Shown here: positions 8,076-17,269 of the stretch, in pieces
Layout: the number at the start of each line of letters is the position of its first letter
Position numbering within the stretch: position 1 is the stretch's first letter
Source: Bacillota bacterium
Lineage (GTDB): Bacteria; Bacillota; Clostridia; Acetivibrionales; DSM-1351
DNA length: 64,000 bases
Direction of reading: 5' to 3'
Assembly: GCA_023390335.1 (NCBI GenBank)
Contig: JAEWCZ010000086.1
Coordinates: forward strand, 1 to 64,000
Notes under the pieces: model-generated
What the model saw: the letters and a program-made list of their open reading frames with translations, nothing else
Database searches by the model: none
Told to the model about the DNA's origin: nothing
Made by a program: the position numbers and the translations under genes

Positions 8076-8108
8076 ATAGAGGATGACTATTTTGTAGCCA
8101 TCCTCTAT
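8076..8108 (-). terminator. Intrinsic terminator after groEL
   Basis: A near-perfect 13- to 14-bp inverted repeat built around AGAGGATG and CATCCTCT with a short loop, 16 bases past the groEL stop codon. The T-rich run on the minus-strand side is short, but the stem is strong. Confidence 0.7.
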
Positions 8109-8123
8109 ATAACTTTTTTATTT

Positions 8124-9755
8124 TTAGTACATTCCACCCATTCCGCCTGGCATTCCACCCGGCATAGCTGGTGCCTCAGGTTCTGGTTTATCAGCTACAA
8201 CACTTTCTGTTGTAAGTACCATTGCTGCTACAGAAGCTGCATTTTGGAGAGCTGATCTTGTAACCTTTGCAGGGTCAACGATTCCGCTTTCAATCATATC
8301 TATATATTTTTCGTTAAGTGCATCGAATCCGATACCCTTTTCGCTTGCTTTAATTTTATCTACTATTACTGATCCCTCAAGACCTGCATTTGCTGCTATC
8401 TGTCTTACTGGTTCTTCAAGAGCTCTTAATATGATCTGAACACCTGTCTTTTCGTCACCAGAAGTTGTATCGAGTAATTTAGCAACTTCAGGGATAACGT
8501 TGATTAACGCTGTTCCACCACCGGCTACAATACCTTCTTCAACGGCAGCTCTTGTTGCAGCAAGCGCATCTTCAATTCTCAGTTTCTTTTCCTTCATTTC
8601 AGTCTCAGTTGCAGCACCAACCTGAATTACAGCTACACCGCCTGACAGCTTTGCAAGTCTTTCTTGAAGCTTTTCTCTGTCAAAGTCTGATGTTGTATCT
8701 TCAATCTGAGTTTTGATGGAGTTAATTCTTGTCTTTATGTCTTCAGCTTTTCCTGCTCCATCAACTATTATTGTATTTTCCTTTTGTATAATTACCTGTC
8801 TTGCTTTACCAAGTTGAGTTATCTGTGTTTCCTTGAGTTCAAGACCCAATTCTTCAGTGATAACTTCTCCGCCTGTCAATATTGCTATATCTTGAAGCAT
8901 AGCTTTTCTTCTGTCACCGAAACCAGGTGCCTTAACTGCTACGCAAGTAAATGTTCCTCTTAATTTGTTCAGGATAAGAGTTGTAAGAGCTTCTCCTTCC
9001 ATATCTTCTGCGATTATAAGAAGCTTCTTTCCCTGTTGTACAATTTGTTCAAGTATTGGAAGTATATCCTGAATATTTGTTATTTTCTTGTCAGTTATAA
9101 GGATATATGGGTCATCCAAAACTGCTTCCATCTTATCAGTATCTGTAACCATGTAAGCTGAAAGGTATCCTCTGTCGAACTGCATACCTTCAACTACTTC
9201 AAGGTTTGTTCCCATAGTCTTTGATTCTTCTACAGTGATAACACCGTCATTTGTTACTCTCTCCATTGCATCAGCAATAAGTGTACCTATTAAGTCCTCA
9301 TTTGCGGATATAGTTGCAACTCTTGCGATGTCTTCCTTGCCTTTGATTTTACGGCTGTTTGCTTTGATTCCTGCGACAGCTGTATCAACAGCTTTCTGCA
9401 AACCTTTCTTCAAGATCATTGGGTTTGCTCCAGCAGCAACGTTCTTCATACCTTCTCTGATTATTGCCTGTGCAAGTAAAGTTGCTGTTGTAGTACCGTC
9501 ACCGGCTACATCATTTGTCTTTGTAGCAACTTCTTTAACAAGCTGTGCACCCATATTTTCAAATTTGTCTTCTAGTTCAACTTCTTTTGCTATAGTAACA
9601 CCATCGTTTGTTATCAATGGTGAGCCGAATTTCTTATCTAAAACAACATTTCTTCCCTTAGGTCCAAGGGTAACTTTTACTGTATCAGCTAATTGGTTAA
9701 CACCTTTTTCAAGTGCGCGTCTAGCTTCTTCGCCAAATTTAATTTCCTTTGCCAT
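8124..9755 (-). CDS. groEL: Chaperonin GroEL (Hsp60)
   Basis: A 543-residue chaperonin subunit of standard length that assembles into the double-ring folding chamber with GroES. It shows the ATP-binding motif GDGTTTATLLAQAI (~85-98), the conserved LGPKGRNVVLDKKFG near the N-terminus, and a Gly-Met-rich tail (PGGMPGGMGGMY). It lies 21 bases downstream of groES with a GGGAGG ribosome site and ends at an intrinsic terminator. CIRCE upstream of groES controls both genes. Confidence 0.98.
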   Translation of the reverse strand: MAKEIKFGEEARRALEKGVNQLADTVKVTLGPKGRNVVLDKKFGSPLITNDGVTIAKEVELEDKFENMGAQLVKEVATKTNDVAGDGTTTATLLAQAIIREGMKNVAAGANPMILKKGLQKAVDTAVAGIKANSRKIKGKEDIARVATISANEDLIGTLIADAMERVTNDGVITVEESKTMGTNLEVVEGMQFDRGYLSAYMVTDTDKMEAVLDDPYILITDKKITNIQDILPILEQIVQQGKKLLIIAEDMEGEALTTLILNKLRGTFTCVAVKAPGFGDRRKAMLQDIAILTGGEVITEELGLELKETQITQLGKARQVIIQKENTIIVDGAGKAEDIKTRINSIKTQIEDTTSDFDREKLQERLAKLSGGVAVIQVGAATETEMKEKKLRIEDALAATRAAVEEGIVAGGGTALINVIPEVAKLLDTTSGDEKTGVQIILRALEEPVRQIAANAGLEGSVIVDKIKASEKGIGFDALNEKYIDMIESGIVDPAKVTRSALQNAASVAAMVLTTESVVADKPEPEAPAMPGGMPGGMGGMY

Positions 9756-9776
9756 TTCTCTTACCTCCCGTTATAA

Positions 9777-10061
9777 TTATTCAACAATTGCGAGGATATC
9801 GCTCTGCTTCAATATTGTATATTCCTGACCGTCAAATTTTACTTCTGTTCCGGAATATTTGCTGGTAAGTACTCTGTCTCCAACTTTAACTTCCATTTTA
9901 ACTTCTTTTCCGTCTACAACTGTACCAGGACCTACTGCAACTACCTCTGCTACTTGTGGCTTTTCCTTTGCACTTCCTGGTAATACGATTCCACTTTTAG
10001 TAGTTTCTTCGCTCTCAAGCATTTTAATAACTACTCTATCGCCTAATGGTTTTATCTTCAT
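9777..10061 (-). CDS. groES: Co-chaperonin GroES (Hsp10)
   Basis: A 94-residue lid protein for GroEL, standard length. It starts MKIKPLGDRVVIKM and contains the mobile loop ESEETTKSGIVLP and the motif VKVGDRVLTSKYSGTEVK. I chose the ATG at 10061 because AAGGAGG lies 7 bases upstream. A longer frame to 10115 would run into the CIRCE operator and has no family support. It is first in the groES-groEL operon. Confidence 0.97.
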   Translation of the reverse strand: MKIKPLGDRVVIKMLESEETTKSGIVLPGSAKEKPQVAEVVAVGPGTVVDGKEVKMEVKVGDRVLTSKYSGTEVKFDGQEYTILKQSDILAIVE

Positions 10062-10098
10062 TGTTTTACCTCCTTGAATATTTAATGCTTGTAAACTG

Positions 10099-10125
10099 TT
10101 AGCACTCACTAGCACCGAGTGCTAA
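10099..10125 (-). promoter_or_regulatory. CIRCE operator (HrcA binding site)
   Basis: A perfect match to the CIRCE consensus: TTAGCACTC (10099-10107), a 9-base spacer, and GAGTGCTAA (10117-10125). It lies 38 bases upstream of the groES start. HrcA bound here represses groESL until heat shock; hrcA itself is not in this window. Confidence 0.97.
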
Positions 10126-10138
10126 TCATATTTATAAT

Positions 10139-10166
10139 ATTATATATTGAATAAAATATTATCAAA
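10139..10166 (-). promoter_or_regulatory. Candidate sigma-A promoter of groES-groEL
   Basis: On the minus strand TTTGAT (10161-10166), a 16-base spacer and TATAAT (10139-10144) sit immediately upstream of CIRCE. Transcription would start at or just before the operator, the usual layout for HrcA repression. The alternative -35 TTGATA gives a 15-base spacer. Confidence 0.55.
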
Positions 10167-10264
10167 CGCTTTATAATGATAAATTGAGCAATATTTTGCC
10201 ATTTAGTTCAATCATGGTTTTATTGCTAATTATTTCTTCCATTTGCTTTATTTTTTTATTAATA

Positions 10265-11695
10265 TCAGATTTTTTGCTTATTTCTCATTTTTCTAAGGGC
10301 TTTATTAAATGAAATAGGAGTAATTCCATATTTTTCAATTAATTCCTCTTTATCCATTTCTATAAAATTCTGTTTGCAATAGATATATTCAACTACAGCA
10401 GAAAGGGCAATTATATCTTTTTCATTCTCTATCAAAAGCTCTCCTGTATCATTTACTATGTTGTACAACATCTGTATTATTTCCTTTTCGTATTCAGGAG
10501 CATACATTATTTCCTTATGCAGCACAGCATACTTAACTATAGAATTATACTTTCCGGGAATTTTCCTGACAGCTCTTTGTCTTGGCCTGGAAGCATTTTG
10601 AAATATTTTTATATACCAAGACGGATTGTACATATAATCTTCAGGTTCTCCCATTATATTGAATATTTCCTCATATTCTTCTATAACAGATACTTCTGAG
10701 TTTTTTCCTTTTAAAAATTGACTGACCTTTTTGAGCCAGTCTGCAAAATCTACATTTAAAGCATCAATCGATTGTAAATTTTGAATAATTTGAGTTGCCT
10801 TATGGTTATTTTTTGTTGCTATATATCCTATAAGCAAAAGAGAATATATAAATAAATCACTGTACTCAACAATATATGTTTCTAACAAGTGAATCAATTC
10901 ATCTATTTTTTTAAATATTACTAAAGTAGTTGCAATACACAAAAGGTCCTTCCTATTGTAAATGTTTCTATACGGAAGGATCTTTAATAATTTTTCCATT
11001 CGGGAATATTTCCGTGTGTAGTATAAGTTATATATTTGCAGACTATTAGCCCAAATGTCCTCACTATATATATTTGTAACTGTGGCGATAAAATTTGATG
11101 CACGTTTATAGTTCTGCTTTTCCAACATTATCAGGGTCAGAAGATTACGTGCATCGGAATTCATAGGGTTAAATGCTATTGCTTTATATAGTTCATTTAC
11201 CGCTTCGCCAGTTTTGCTATTTAAAAGGCTCTTTTGAGCTTTTTTTAAGTTGGTTTGTGACAACCTTAAAAATTTGTTGTCTCCTGCTATGTCATTATAT
11301 AGTTTTAAATAAAATAACATTTCTGAAACTTCTTGACTGAATTCACCATCACTGTCAAAATAGATATACTTTTCAAAGTATTCAGCTGCTTTTTTCATAT
11401 CGCCCAGCTCAAAGCAGTTACAACCCATACCGAAATAGCAATCATACATTGTAGGGTCATAGTGTAAAAGTATATCTATAAAAATCCTGTTGGCTTCTTT
11501 GGGCCTCTGCATTTCAGAAAGGAAGCATGCTATGTTAAATTTATACTCCATATTCTCAGGACTTAGTTCAGAAGCCTTTACCAGATGTTTGTATGCGTCG
11601 TTCAAATTTCTTTTGTTTGCACAACGCAGTCCCTTATAGAAATAAAATTCCGGATTATTCCGATACTCATCGATGCTTAATAAATTATTTTTCAC
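10265..11695 (-). CDS. Tetratricopeptide-repeat protein, function unknown
   Basis: A 476-residue soluble protein. The N-terminal half carries several TPR helical hairpins (YFYKGLRCANKRNLNDAYKH, MYDCYFGMGCNCFELGDMKKAAEYF, AVNELYKAIAFNPMNSDARNLL), which usually mount protein partners. The C-terminal half is helical with no domain I recognise, and ends with a short segment (LIEKYGITPISFNKALRKM) that could be a helix-turn-helix. Its ATG lies directly against the hisIE stop codon, so it is translated as the last gene of the his operon. No link to histidine synthesis is visible. Confidence 0.7.
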   Translation of the reverse strand: MKNNLLSIDEYRNNPEFYFYKGLRCANKRNLNDAYKHLVKASELSPENMEYKFNIACFLSEMQRPKEANRIFIDILLHYDPTMYDCYFGMGCNCFELGDMKKAAEYFEKYIYFDSDGEFSQEVSEMLFYLKLYNDIAGDNKFLRLSQTNLKKAQKSLLNSKTGEAVNELYKAIAFNPMNSDARNLLTLIMLEKQNYKRASNFIATVTNIYSEDIWANSLQIYNLYYTRKYSRMEKLLKILPYRNIYNRKDLLCIATTLVIFKKIDELIHLLETYIVEYSDLFIYSLLLIGYIATKNNHKATQIIQNLQSIDALNVDFADWLKKVSQFLKGKNSEVSVIEEYEEIFNIMGEPEDYMYNPSWYIKIFQNASRPRQRAVRKIPGKYNSIVKYAVLHKEIMYAPEYEKEIIQMLYNIVNDTGELLIENEKDIIALSAVVEYIYCKQNFIEMDKEELIEKYGITPISFNKALRKMRNKQKI

Positions 11696-12331
11696 TTATC
11701 TTCTTCCTTTTAATTCTCCGTATATGTCTTCAAGAGTGAGGCCTCTTTCTACAAGTAATACCATCAAGTGGTACATTAAATCCGATACTTCGTATCTGAT
11801 TTCTTCTTTTGATTTGTTCTTTGCCGCGATGATTACTTCGGCAGCCTCTTCCCCTACTTTTTTCAATATCTTGTCCAAGCCTTTTGTGAACAGGTAATTA
11901 GTATATGAACCTTCTTTTGGATTAATATTTCTGTCTACTATTACGTTGTAAACTTCATGAAGAATTGCGGCTGTTGGCTTTTCTTCTTCATTCGCTTTCC
12001 ATTCTCCGTCAACCATTGTTCTGAAAAAGCATGTCTTGTTTCCTGTATGGCAAGCAGCATCTATCTGTTCTGCCTCAATTAAAATTGTATCTCCGTCACA
12101 GTCCAACTTTATTGATTTAACAAGCTGAAAGTGGCCTGATGTCTCACCTTTGAGCCATAGCTTGCTGCGGCTGCGGCTATAATAATGAACCTTTCCCGTT
12201 TCTATTGTTTTGTCAAAGGCTTCCTCGTCCATATAGGCTACCATTAGGACTTCTTTTGTTTTAGTGTCCTGAGTAACAACGGGGACAAGACCTTTCTCAT
12301 CAAATTTAACCGAACTCTTTAAGTTATTCAT
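11696..12331 (-). CDS. hisIE: Bifunctional phosphoribosyl-AMP cyclohydrolase / phosphoribosyl-ATP pyrophosphatase
   Basis: A 211-residue fusion for steps 2 and 3 of histidine synthesis. The HisI half (about 1-110) shows the metal-binding sequence LDCDGDTILI and the cysteine motif DAACHTGNKTCF. The HisE half (about 120-211) shows YTNYLFTKGLDKILKKVGEEAAEVIIAAKN, split here as the MazG-like helical metal site around EEAAE. I chose the ATG at 12331, with GGAGG 9 bases before it, over a longer frame from 12355 that contains the ribosome site. Confidence 0.95.
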   Translation of the reverse strand: MNNLKSSVKFDEKGLVPVVTQDTKTKEVLMVAYMDEEAFDKTIETGKVHYYSRSRSKLWLKGETSGHFQLVKSIKLDCDGDTILIEAEQIDAACHTGNKTCFFRTMVDGEWKANEEEKPTAAILHEVYNVIVDRNINPKEGSYTNYLFTKGLDKILKKVGEEAAEVIIAAKNKSKEEIRYEVSDLMYHLMVLLVERGLTLEDIYGELKGRR

Positions 12332-12410
12332 TATTGAACGCCTCCATACACTCATTTATTTATCATAACAAAAAATTTTAAATTATAACAGCTTTTAGCT
12401 GCCTTTATTT

Positions 12411-13172
12411 TTATAGTCTGGTTTCAATACCATTTTCTTTTAAGTAACCCTTTAGATCACGAATTTCCATCTCTCTGAAATGGAATAGTGACGCTGCCAG
12501 AACTGCATCTGCTTTTCCTTCCACAAGGGCATCCTTGAAGTGCTCCATTTTACCTGCCCCTCCGGATGCTATGACAGGAATTTTTACATTTTCAGATATT
12601 GTTCTTGTTAATTCTATATCATATCCGTCTTTTGTTCCGTCCTTGTCCATGCTTGTTAACAGTATTTCACCGGCTCCAAGTTTCTCGGCCTCCATAGCCC
12701 ATTCAACGGCATCTTTACCTGTGTTCACTCTCCCGCCGTTGAGATATGTATCCCATCCCGAGCCGTCAGCACGCTTTTTTGCATCTATTGCTAATACTAC
12801 ACACTGGCTTCCGAATTTCCATGCAGCTTCTGATATAAGTTCAGGCCTCTTCAGAGCAGCAGAGTTGACACCAACCTTATCAGCTCCGGCCTTTAGTATC
12901 TGACGGAAATCTTCAGCTGTCCTTATTCCTCCTCCAACTGTAAAAGGAATAAATACCTGCTCGGCAACTCTGCTGACAACATCAAGCATTATAGATCTTG
13001 CATCTGAAGAAGCAGTAATATCAAGAAAAGTAAGCTCATCAGCACCGGCTTTGTCATAAAATGCAGCTGCTTCCACCGGATCACCGGCATCTATTATATT
13101 TACAAACTGTACGCCTTTAACAACTCTCCCTGCATGTACGTCAAGACAGGGAATTATTCTTTTGGTCAGCAT
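12411..13172 (-). CDS. hisF: Imidazole glycerol phosphate synthase cyclase subunit
   Basis: A 253-residue (beta-alpha)8 barrel that uses ammonia from HisH to convert PRFAR into imidazole glycerol phosphate and AICAR. The first catalytic Asp is in RIIPCLDVHAGRVVKG, the second in LTSMDKDGTKDGYD, and the phosphate sites are VGGGIR and VIASGGAG. The length is standard. It lies between hisA and hisIE in the operon. Confidence 0.97.
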   Translation of the reverse strand: MLTKRIIPCLDVHAGRVVKGVQFVNIIDAGDPVEAAAFYDKAGADELTFLDITASSDARSIMLDVVSRVAEQVFIPFTVGGGIRTAEDFRQILKAGADKVGVNSAALKRPELISEAAWKFGSQCVVLAIDAKKRADGSGWDTYLNGGRVNTGKDAVEWAMEAEKLGAGEILLTSMDKDGTKDGYDIELTRTISENVKIPVIASGGAGKMEHFKDALVEGKADAVLAASLFHFREMEIRDLKGYLKENGIETRL

Positions 13173-13193
13173 AATTTGCTCCTTTTCTTTTGG

Positions 13194-13904
13194 TTATATG
13201 GCTTCTATAGCTTCTTTCAAATTTACATTTCCGGTATAAAGGGCTTTCCCTACAATTACGCCGCTGACTCCAGTTTGCTTTAAGTCAACTATGTCTGTAA
13301 GTTTGCTTACTCCTCCGGATGCTATTACGTTCAATGAAACACTGTCGGCCATTTCCTTCATAGCCTGAAGGTTCGGCCCTTTTAGCATACCATCCCTTGA
13401 TATGTCAGTGTATATAATTGTTTTTGTCCCCAGGGATTCAACCTCCCTTGCAAACTCAACGGCTGTAAAATCACTTGTTTTCTCCCAGCCGTGAATTGCA
13501 ACCTTCCCGTCCTTTGCATCTATTCCTACAGCAATTTTATCTTTATATTCCTTTAGCGCAGATACCATCATTTCACGGTTATTTACTGCCGATGTCCCAA
13601 GTATAACTCTGCTCAAACCTCCAGATAAGTAAGTCTCAATGGTTTCAAGATTTCTTATCCCCCCGCCTATCTGAACAGGGATTTTCAAAGTCTTTGCTAT
13701 TTGCTTTATAATTTCGGCATTTTCCGATTTTCCTGATCTTGCACCGTCCAAATCAACTACGTGCAGATATTCGGCTCCGAGGCTCTCCCATTTCCTTGCC
13801 ATATCCACAGGGCTGTCGCCGAAAACAGTTACCTCACTGTAGCTGCCCTGTTGCAGCCTTACACATTTTCCATCTATTATGTCAATTGCGGGATAAATAA
13901 TCAT
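13194..13904 (-). CDS. hisA: ProFAR isomerase
   Basis: A 236-residue barrel enzyme related to HisF, catalysing the Amadori rearrangement of ProFAR to PRFAR. The N-terminal catalytic Asp is in IIYPAIDIIDGKCVRL, and the second half carries TDISRDGMLKGPN with phosphate sites VQIGGGIR and VIASGGV. The length is standard for HisA. It is tightly packed between hisH and hisF. Confidence 0.97.
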   Translation of the reverse strand: MIIYPAIDIIDGKCVRLQQGSYSEVTVFGDSPVDMARKWESLGAEYLHVVDLDGARSGKSENAEIIKQIAKTLKIPVQIGGGIRNLETIETYLSGGLSRVILGTSAVNNREMMVSALKEYKDKIAVGIDAKDGKVAIHGWEKTSDFTAVEFAREVESLGTKTIIYTDISRDGMLKGPNLQAMKEMADSVSLNVIASGGVSKLTDIVDLKQTGVSGVIVGKALYTGNVNLKEAIEAI

Positions 13905-13967
13905 AGTAAACTGTCAGCCTCCTTGATGCCGCATTGTGATAAAACAAATTGCAGCATTATATCTTTA

Positions 13968-14582
13968 TCAAAGTTTAATCTCAGCAAAATTCTTTAATAT
14001 TTCAAGTCCTACGTCTCCGCTCTTTTCAGGATGGAACTGTGTTCCCATAATGTTTCCTTTGCAAACAGCGGCATCAAACCCGATTCCATATTTGCACACT
14101 GCGGCAACTTCTGAGGTATTTTCAGCAGTCACAAAGTATGAGTGTACAAAATATACATAGCTATTTTGACGTACCCCACTAAAAACACCCTTTTCCTGCC
14201 TGATATCGAGGCTATTCCATCCCATATGAGGAACTTTTAGTCCCATGTTAAGGGGAAACTGGTTGACAGAACCCTTTAACAGGCCCAAGCCAGCCACCTT
14301 TTCCCCACCTTCAGTGCTGTAATCAAAAAGCAGTTGCATTCCAAGGCATATGCCTAACAAGGGTGTTCCCTTTTGTGCAACCTGCTTTATGATTGATATC
14401 ATGCCGGTTTTAGCAAGGTTATCCATTGCATCGGCAAATGCACCGACTCCAGGCAGAACAACCTTGTCAGCTGCAAGTATTTCTTCATGGTCTGAGGTTA
14501 TTTTTGACTCATACCCTATAAAGCTCAATGCCTTGTTTACGCTGGCAAGATTGCCTACACCATAGTCTATAATAGCTATCAT
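13968..14582 (-). CDS. hisH: Imidazole glycerol phosphate synthase glutaminase subunit
   Basis: A 204-residue class I glutamine amidotransferase that feeds ammonia to HisF. The nucleophile Cys is in LLGICLGMQLLF (about residue 79), and the His-Glu pair is in GTQFHPEKSG near the C-terminus, so the triad is complete. Its ATG overlaps the purC stop codon by 4 bases (ATGA), which indicates translational coupling. Confidence 0.97.
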   Translation of the reverse strand: MIAIIDYGVGNLASVNKALSFIGYESKITSDHEEILAADKVVLPGVGAFADAMDNLAKTGMISIIKQVAQKGTPLLGICLGMQLLFDYSTEGGEKVAGLGLLKGSVNQFPLNMGLKVPHMGWNSLDIRQEKGVFSGVRQNSYVYFVHSYFVTAENTSEVAAVCKYGIGFDAAVCKGNIMGTQFHPEKSGDVGLEILKNFAEIKL

Positions 14583-15475
14583 AGCTTATCTCCCTGAAAC
14601 TTTTTGCCTGTAATTCTTTCGTATGCTTCTATATATTTCTCCTCTGTCTTTCTGATTACTTCTTGTGGAAGCTCAGGTGCAGGAGGTTGTTTGTCCCATG
14701 TAATACTTTCAAGGTATTCTCTTAAATATTGCTTGTCAAAGCTCTTTTGTGCTCTTCCAGGCTGATATTCATCCATTGCCCAGAATCTTGATGAATCAGG
14801 TGTGAACATTTCGTCACCCACAACAAGTTCTCCGTCCAGCATTCCGAATTCAAATTTTGTATCTGCAAGTATGAGTCCTTTGCTTTCAGCATGTTTGCTG
14901 GCTTTTTCATACAACTTTAAGCTTGCATCCTTGAGTTTTTGTGCCATTTCTGTTCCTATCTTTTCACAAAGCACTTCAAATGACACATTTATATCGTGGC
15001 CTTCTGATTCCTTTGTGGATGGTGTAAATATTGGTTCAGGCAGCTTGTCAGCCTGTTTTAATCCTGCAGGAAGTTTTATACCGCACACGGTACCTGTTTG
15101 TTGGTATTCCTTAAGTCCTGATCCTTCCAGATATCCTCTTACAATACATTCGGCAGGAAGCATCTGTACTTTCTTTACTAACATTGAACGGCCCTGCAAT
15201 TCATCCTTGAAAGCTGCTAATTCTTTTGGATATTTGCTTACATCAGTTGTTATTACATGGTTTCCGATAACATCCTTTGTAAAGTCAAACCAAAATGCAG
15301 ATATACTATTAAGAACTGTTCCCTTGTTGGGTATCAGTTCATCAAACACCACATCAAAGGCTGAAATTCTGTCTGTTACTACTATCAGGAGCTGATCTCC
15401 CAAATCGTATACGTTTCTTACCTTTCCTTTTACAAATAACGGCAACTTGATGAAATCTGTATTGTTTATTAACAT
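14579..15475 (-). CDS. purC: SAICAR synthase, inside the his operon
   Basis: A 298-residue phosphoribosylaminoimidazole-succinocarboxamide synthase, the purine step before AICAR release. Motifs include KGKVRNVYDLGDQLLIVVTDR (split over the ATP loop), AECIVRGYLEGSGLKEY and LADTKFEFG, with the conserved GDEMFTPDSSRFW. Its length, near 300 residues, fits the longer (yeast-like) form rather than the ~240-residue Bacillus form. It lies between hisB and hisH and overlaps hisH by 4 bases. HisFH produces AICAR, the same intermediate reached two steps after PurC, so the placement has metabolic logic. Confidence 0.95.
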   Translation of the reverse strand: MLINNTDFIKLPLFVKGKVRNVYDLGDQLLIVVTDRISAFDVVFDELIPNKGTVLNSISAFWFDFTKDVIGNHVITTDVSKYPKELAAFKDELQGRSMLVKKVQMLPAECIVRGYLEGSGLKEYQQTGTVCGIKLPAGLKQADKLPEPIFTPSTKESEGHDINVSFEVLCEKIGTEMAQKLKDASLKLYEKASKHAESKGLILADTKFEFGMLDGELVVGDEMFTPDSSRFWAMDEYQPGRAQKSFDKQYLREYLESITWDKQPPAPELPQEVIRKTEEKYIEAYERITGKKFQGDKL

Positions 15476-15510
15476 TTTACTACCTCCTGTGTATTAATTA
15501 ACTTTTTATA

Positions 15511-16095
15511 TTACAACGTACCTTTTGTTGACATGACACCTTCTATACGAGTGTCCAGTCTTGTTGCATCGTCGATAGCCCTGCCGAATGCCTTGAACAT
15601 TGCTTCTATTATGTGGTGGCAGTTTGAACCGTGAAGAACTTTTATATGAAGAGTGATTCCTGCGTTGAATGCTACTGCCCTGAAGAATTCTTCCACCATT
15701 TGAGTATCCATTTGCCCTACCATTGGCTGTGAAAACTCTGCATCAAACACCAGATATGGTCTATCGCTCAAATCAAGGGATACAAGAACTAGCGCCTCAT
15801 CCATTGGAACATAGGCCGTCCCGTATCTTCTTATGGATTTTTTATCTCCAAGTGCCTGCCTTATTGCAATCCCAATGGCTATACCAGTATCCTCAATGGT
15901 ATGGTGGGAGTCCACATGTAAATCACCTGTTACTTCAAAACATGCATCCATAAGTCCATGCTTTGTAAATAATACAAGCATATGGTCAAAGAAGCCTATG
16001 CCGGTATTTACGTTACAGGCACCTTTGCCGTCCAGATTTATTTTTACATTGATTTGAGTTTCTTTTGTGTTTCTTGTGACTAAACCCTCTCTCAT
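15511..16095 (-). CDS. hisB: Imidazoleglycerol-phosphate dehydratase
   Basis: A 194-residue monofunctional dehydratase (no phosphatase domain), making imidazole acetol phosphate. It shows the repeated metal-binding histidine motifs GFFDHMLVLFTKHG, DSHHTIEDTGIAIG, and in the second half NCHHIIEAMFKAFGRA. The start at 16095 (MREGLV...) has GGAGG 7 bases upstream and gives the family length. The longer frame to 16212 adds 39 residues that belong to the end of hisC in another frame. Confidence 0.95.
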   Translation of the reverse strand: MREGLVTRNTKETQINVKINLDGKGACNVNTGIGFFDHMLVLFTKHGLMDACFEVTGDLHVDSHHTIEDTGIAIGIAIRQALGDKKSIRRYGTAYVPMDEALVLVSLDLSDRPYLVFDAEFSQPMVGQMDTQMVEEFFRAVAFNAGITLHIKVLHGSNCHHIIEAMFKAFGRAIDDATRLDTRIEGVMSTKGTL

Positions 16096-16156
16096 ATGTA
16101 TTCCTCCGTTCAATTTAAAACCCGAACCTTTTTTATGTTTTTCGTTGTAATGTTCG

Positions 16157-17233
16157 TTATTTATTATAACAGATAGTATATAGTTCATCAAGCAGTACGG
16201 AATTTTGTTCATGAGTTCCTATGGATATCCTCATACAATCAGTTAAAAGCGGTGATGAACCAAAGGCTCTGATGAAAATTCCTTTTTCGCATAGTTTCGT
16301 GTAGACGTCTTTTGAATTTTGTACTTTTATCAATACAAAGTTTGCAGCGGAGCTATAAACTTTCAATTCTTTTATCTCGGACAGTTTTGAGAGAACGCGT
16401 TCCCTTTCTTCAACGAGATATTTTATGTTATTTTGGATTTCATCTATATTAGATAAAACCAGTGTGGCTGTATACTGGGACAATGAACTGATATTATAAG
16501 GAGGCCGCGTAAGGTTTATAGCCCTTGTAAGTTTTTCTGAGGCTATGGAATATCCGCATCTGATACCTGCTAATCCGAAAGCCTTTGAAAACGTCCGTAG
16601 TATAAGTAAATTTTCATATTCTTTTATATATGGAATTACCGTTGTATCAGAAAACTCTGCATATGCCTCATCTACTACAACTATTGATTTTGTACACGCC
16701 CTAAGGACTTTCAATATTTCATCCTGTGGCATCAGATTGCCGGTTGGATTATTGGGACTGCATATATAAATAATTTTTGGTTTTTCTTTTTCATAGGCCT
16801 CTATTATTTTGTCCGCTGAATAGGAGAAATTATCATCCTGGTTCAGAATATATTCTACAGCCTTTCCTCCCGCTATAATGCACGAATCCTTATACATACC
16901 GAAGGAAGGGGCAGGATACAGAACTTTGTCACCTTTCTCCAGAAATACATTTGCTACAATTTGTATCAGCTGATCAGAGCCTGTTCCAACTATAATATTT
17001 TCTTTATCTACACTCCAGTATTCTCCTATGGATTCCCTTAATTGAATCGAATCTGTGTCCGGATACAAATTAAGTTGAGGATTTTCCAATATATATTCAG
17101 CGAGTTTTTTTCTAGCTGCTTGAGGTAGATTAAAAGGACTTTCGTTGGCATCCAGTTTTATTTTATAGGGCTGCTGATTTGCATTATATGGTACAAATGA
17201 ACGTATTTCTGTTCTGATTAATTCTTCTATCAT
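16157..17233 (-). CDS. hisC: Histidinol-phosphate aminotransferase
   Basis: A 358-residue fold-type I PLP aminotransferase that converts imidazole acetol phosphate and glutamate to histidinol phosphate. It shows IKLDANESPFNLP near the N-terminus, NPNNPTG-type CSPNNPTGNLMP, VVDEAYAEF, and the PLP lysine in RTFSKAFGLAGIRCGY. The ribosome site is GGAAGG. It lies between hisD and hisB. Confidence 0.95.
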   Translation of the reverse strand: MIEELIRTEIRSFVPYNANQQPYKIKLDANESPFNLPQAARKKLAEYILENPQLNLYPDTDSIQLRESIGEYWSVDKENIIVGTGSDQLIQIVANVFLEKGDKVLYPAPSFGMYKDSCIIAGGKAVEYILNQDDNFSYSADKIIEAYEKEKPKIIYICSPNNPTGNLMPQDEILKVLRACTKSIVVVDEAYAEFSDTTVIPYIKEYENLLILRTFSKAFGLAGIRCGYSIASEKLTRAINLTRPPYNISSLSQYTATLVLSNIDEIQNNIKYLVEERERVLSKLSEIKELKVYSSAANFVLIKVQNSKDVYTKLCEKGIFIRAFGSSPLLTDCMRISIGTHEQNSVLLDELYTICYNK

Positions 17234-17269
17234 AGTAACCTTCCTTTCAATAATACAATGAATGTGAGT

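Noticed and set aside
9235..9828. 197-residue plus-strand frame opposite groEL
   Set aside because: It is the antisense shadow of the groEL coding frame, with low-complexity Ser/Thr-rich translation.
10062..10115. 18-residue N-terminal extension of GroES
   Set aside because: It would overlap the CIRCE operator and has no match in the family. The ATG at 10061 has a good ribosome site.
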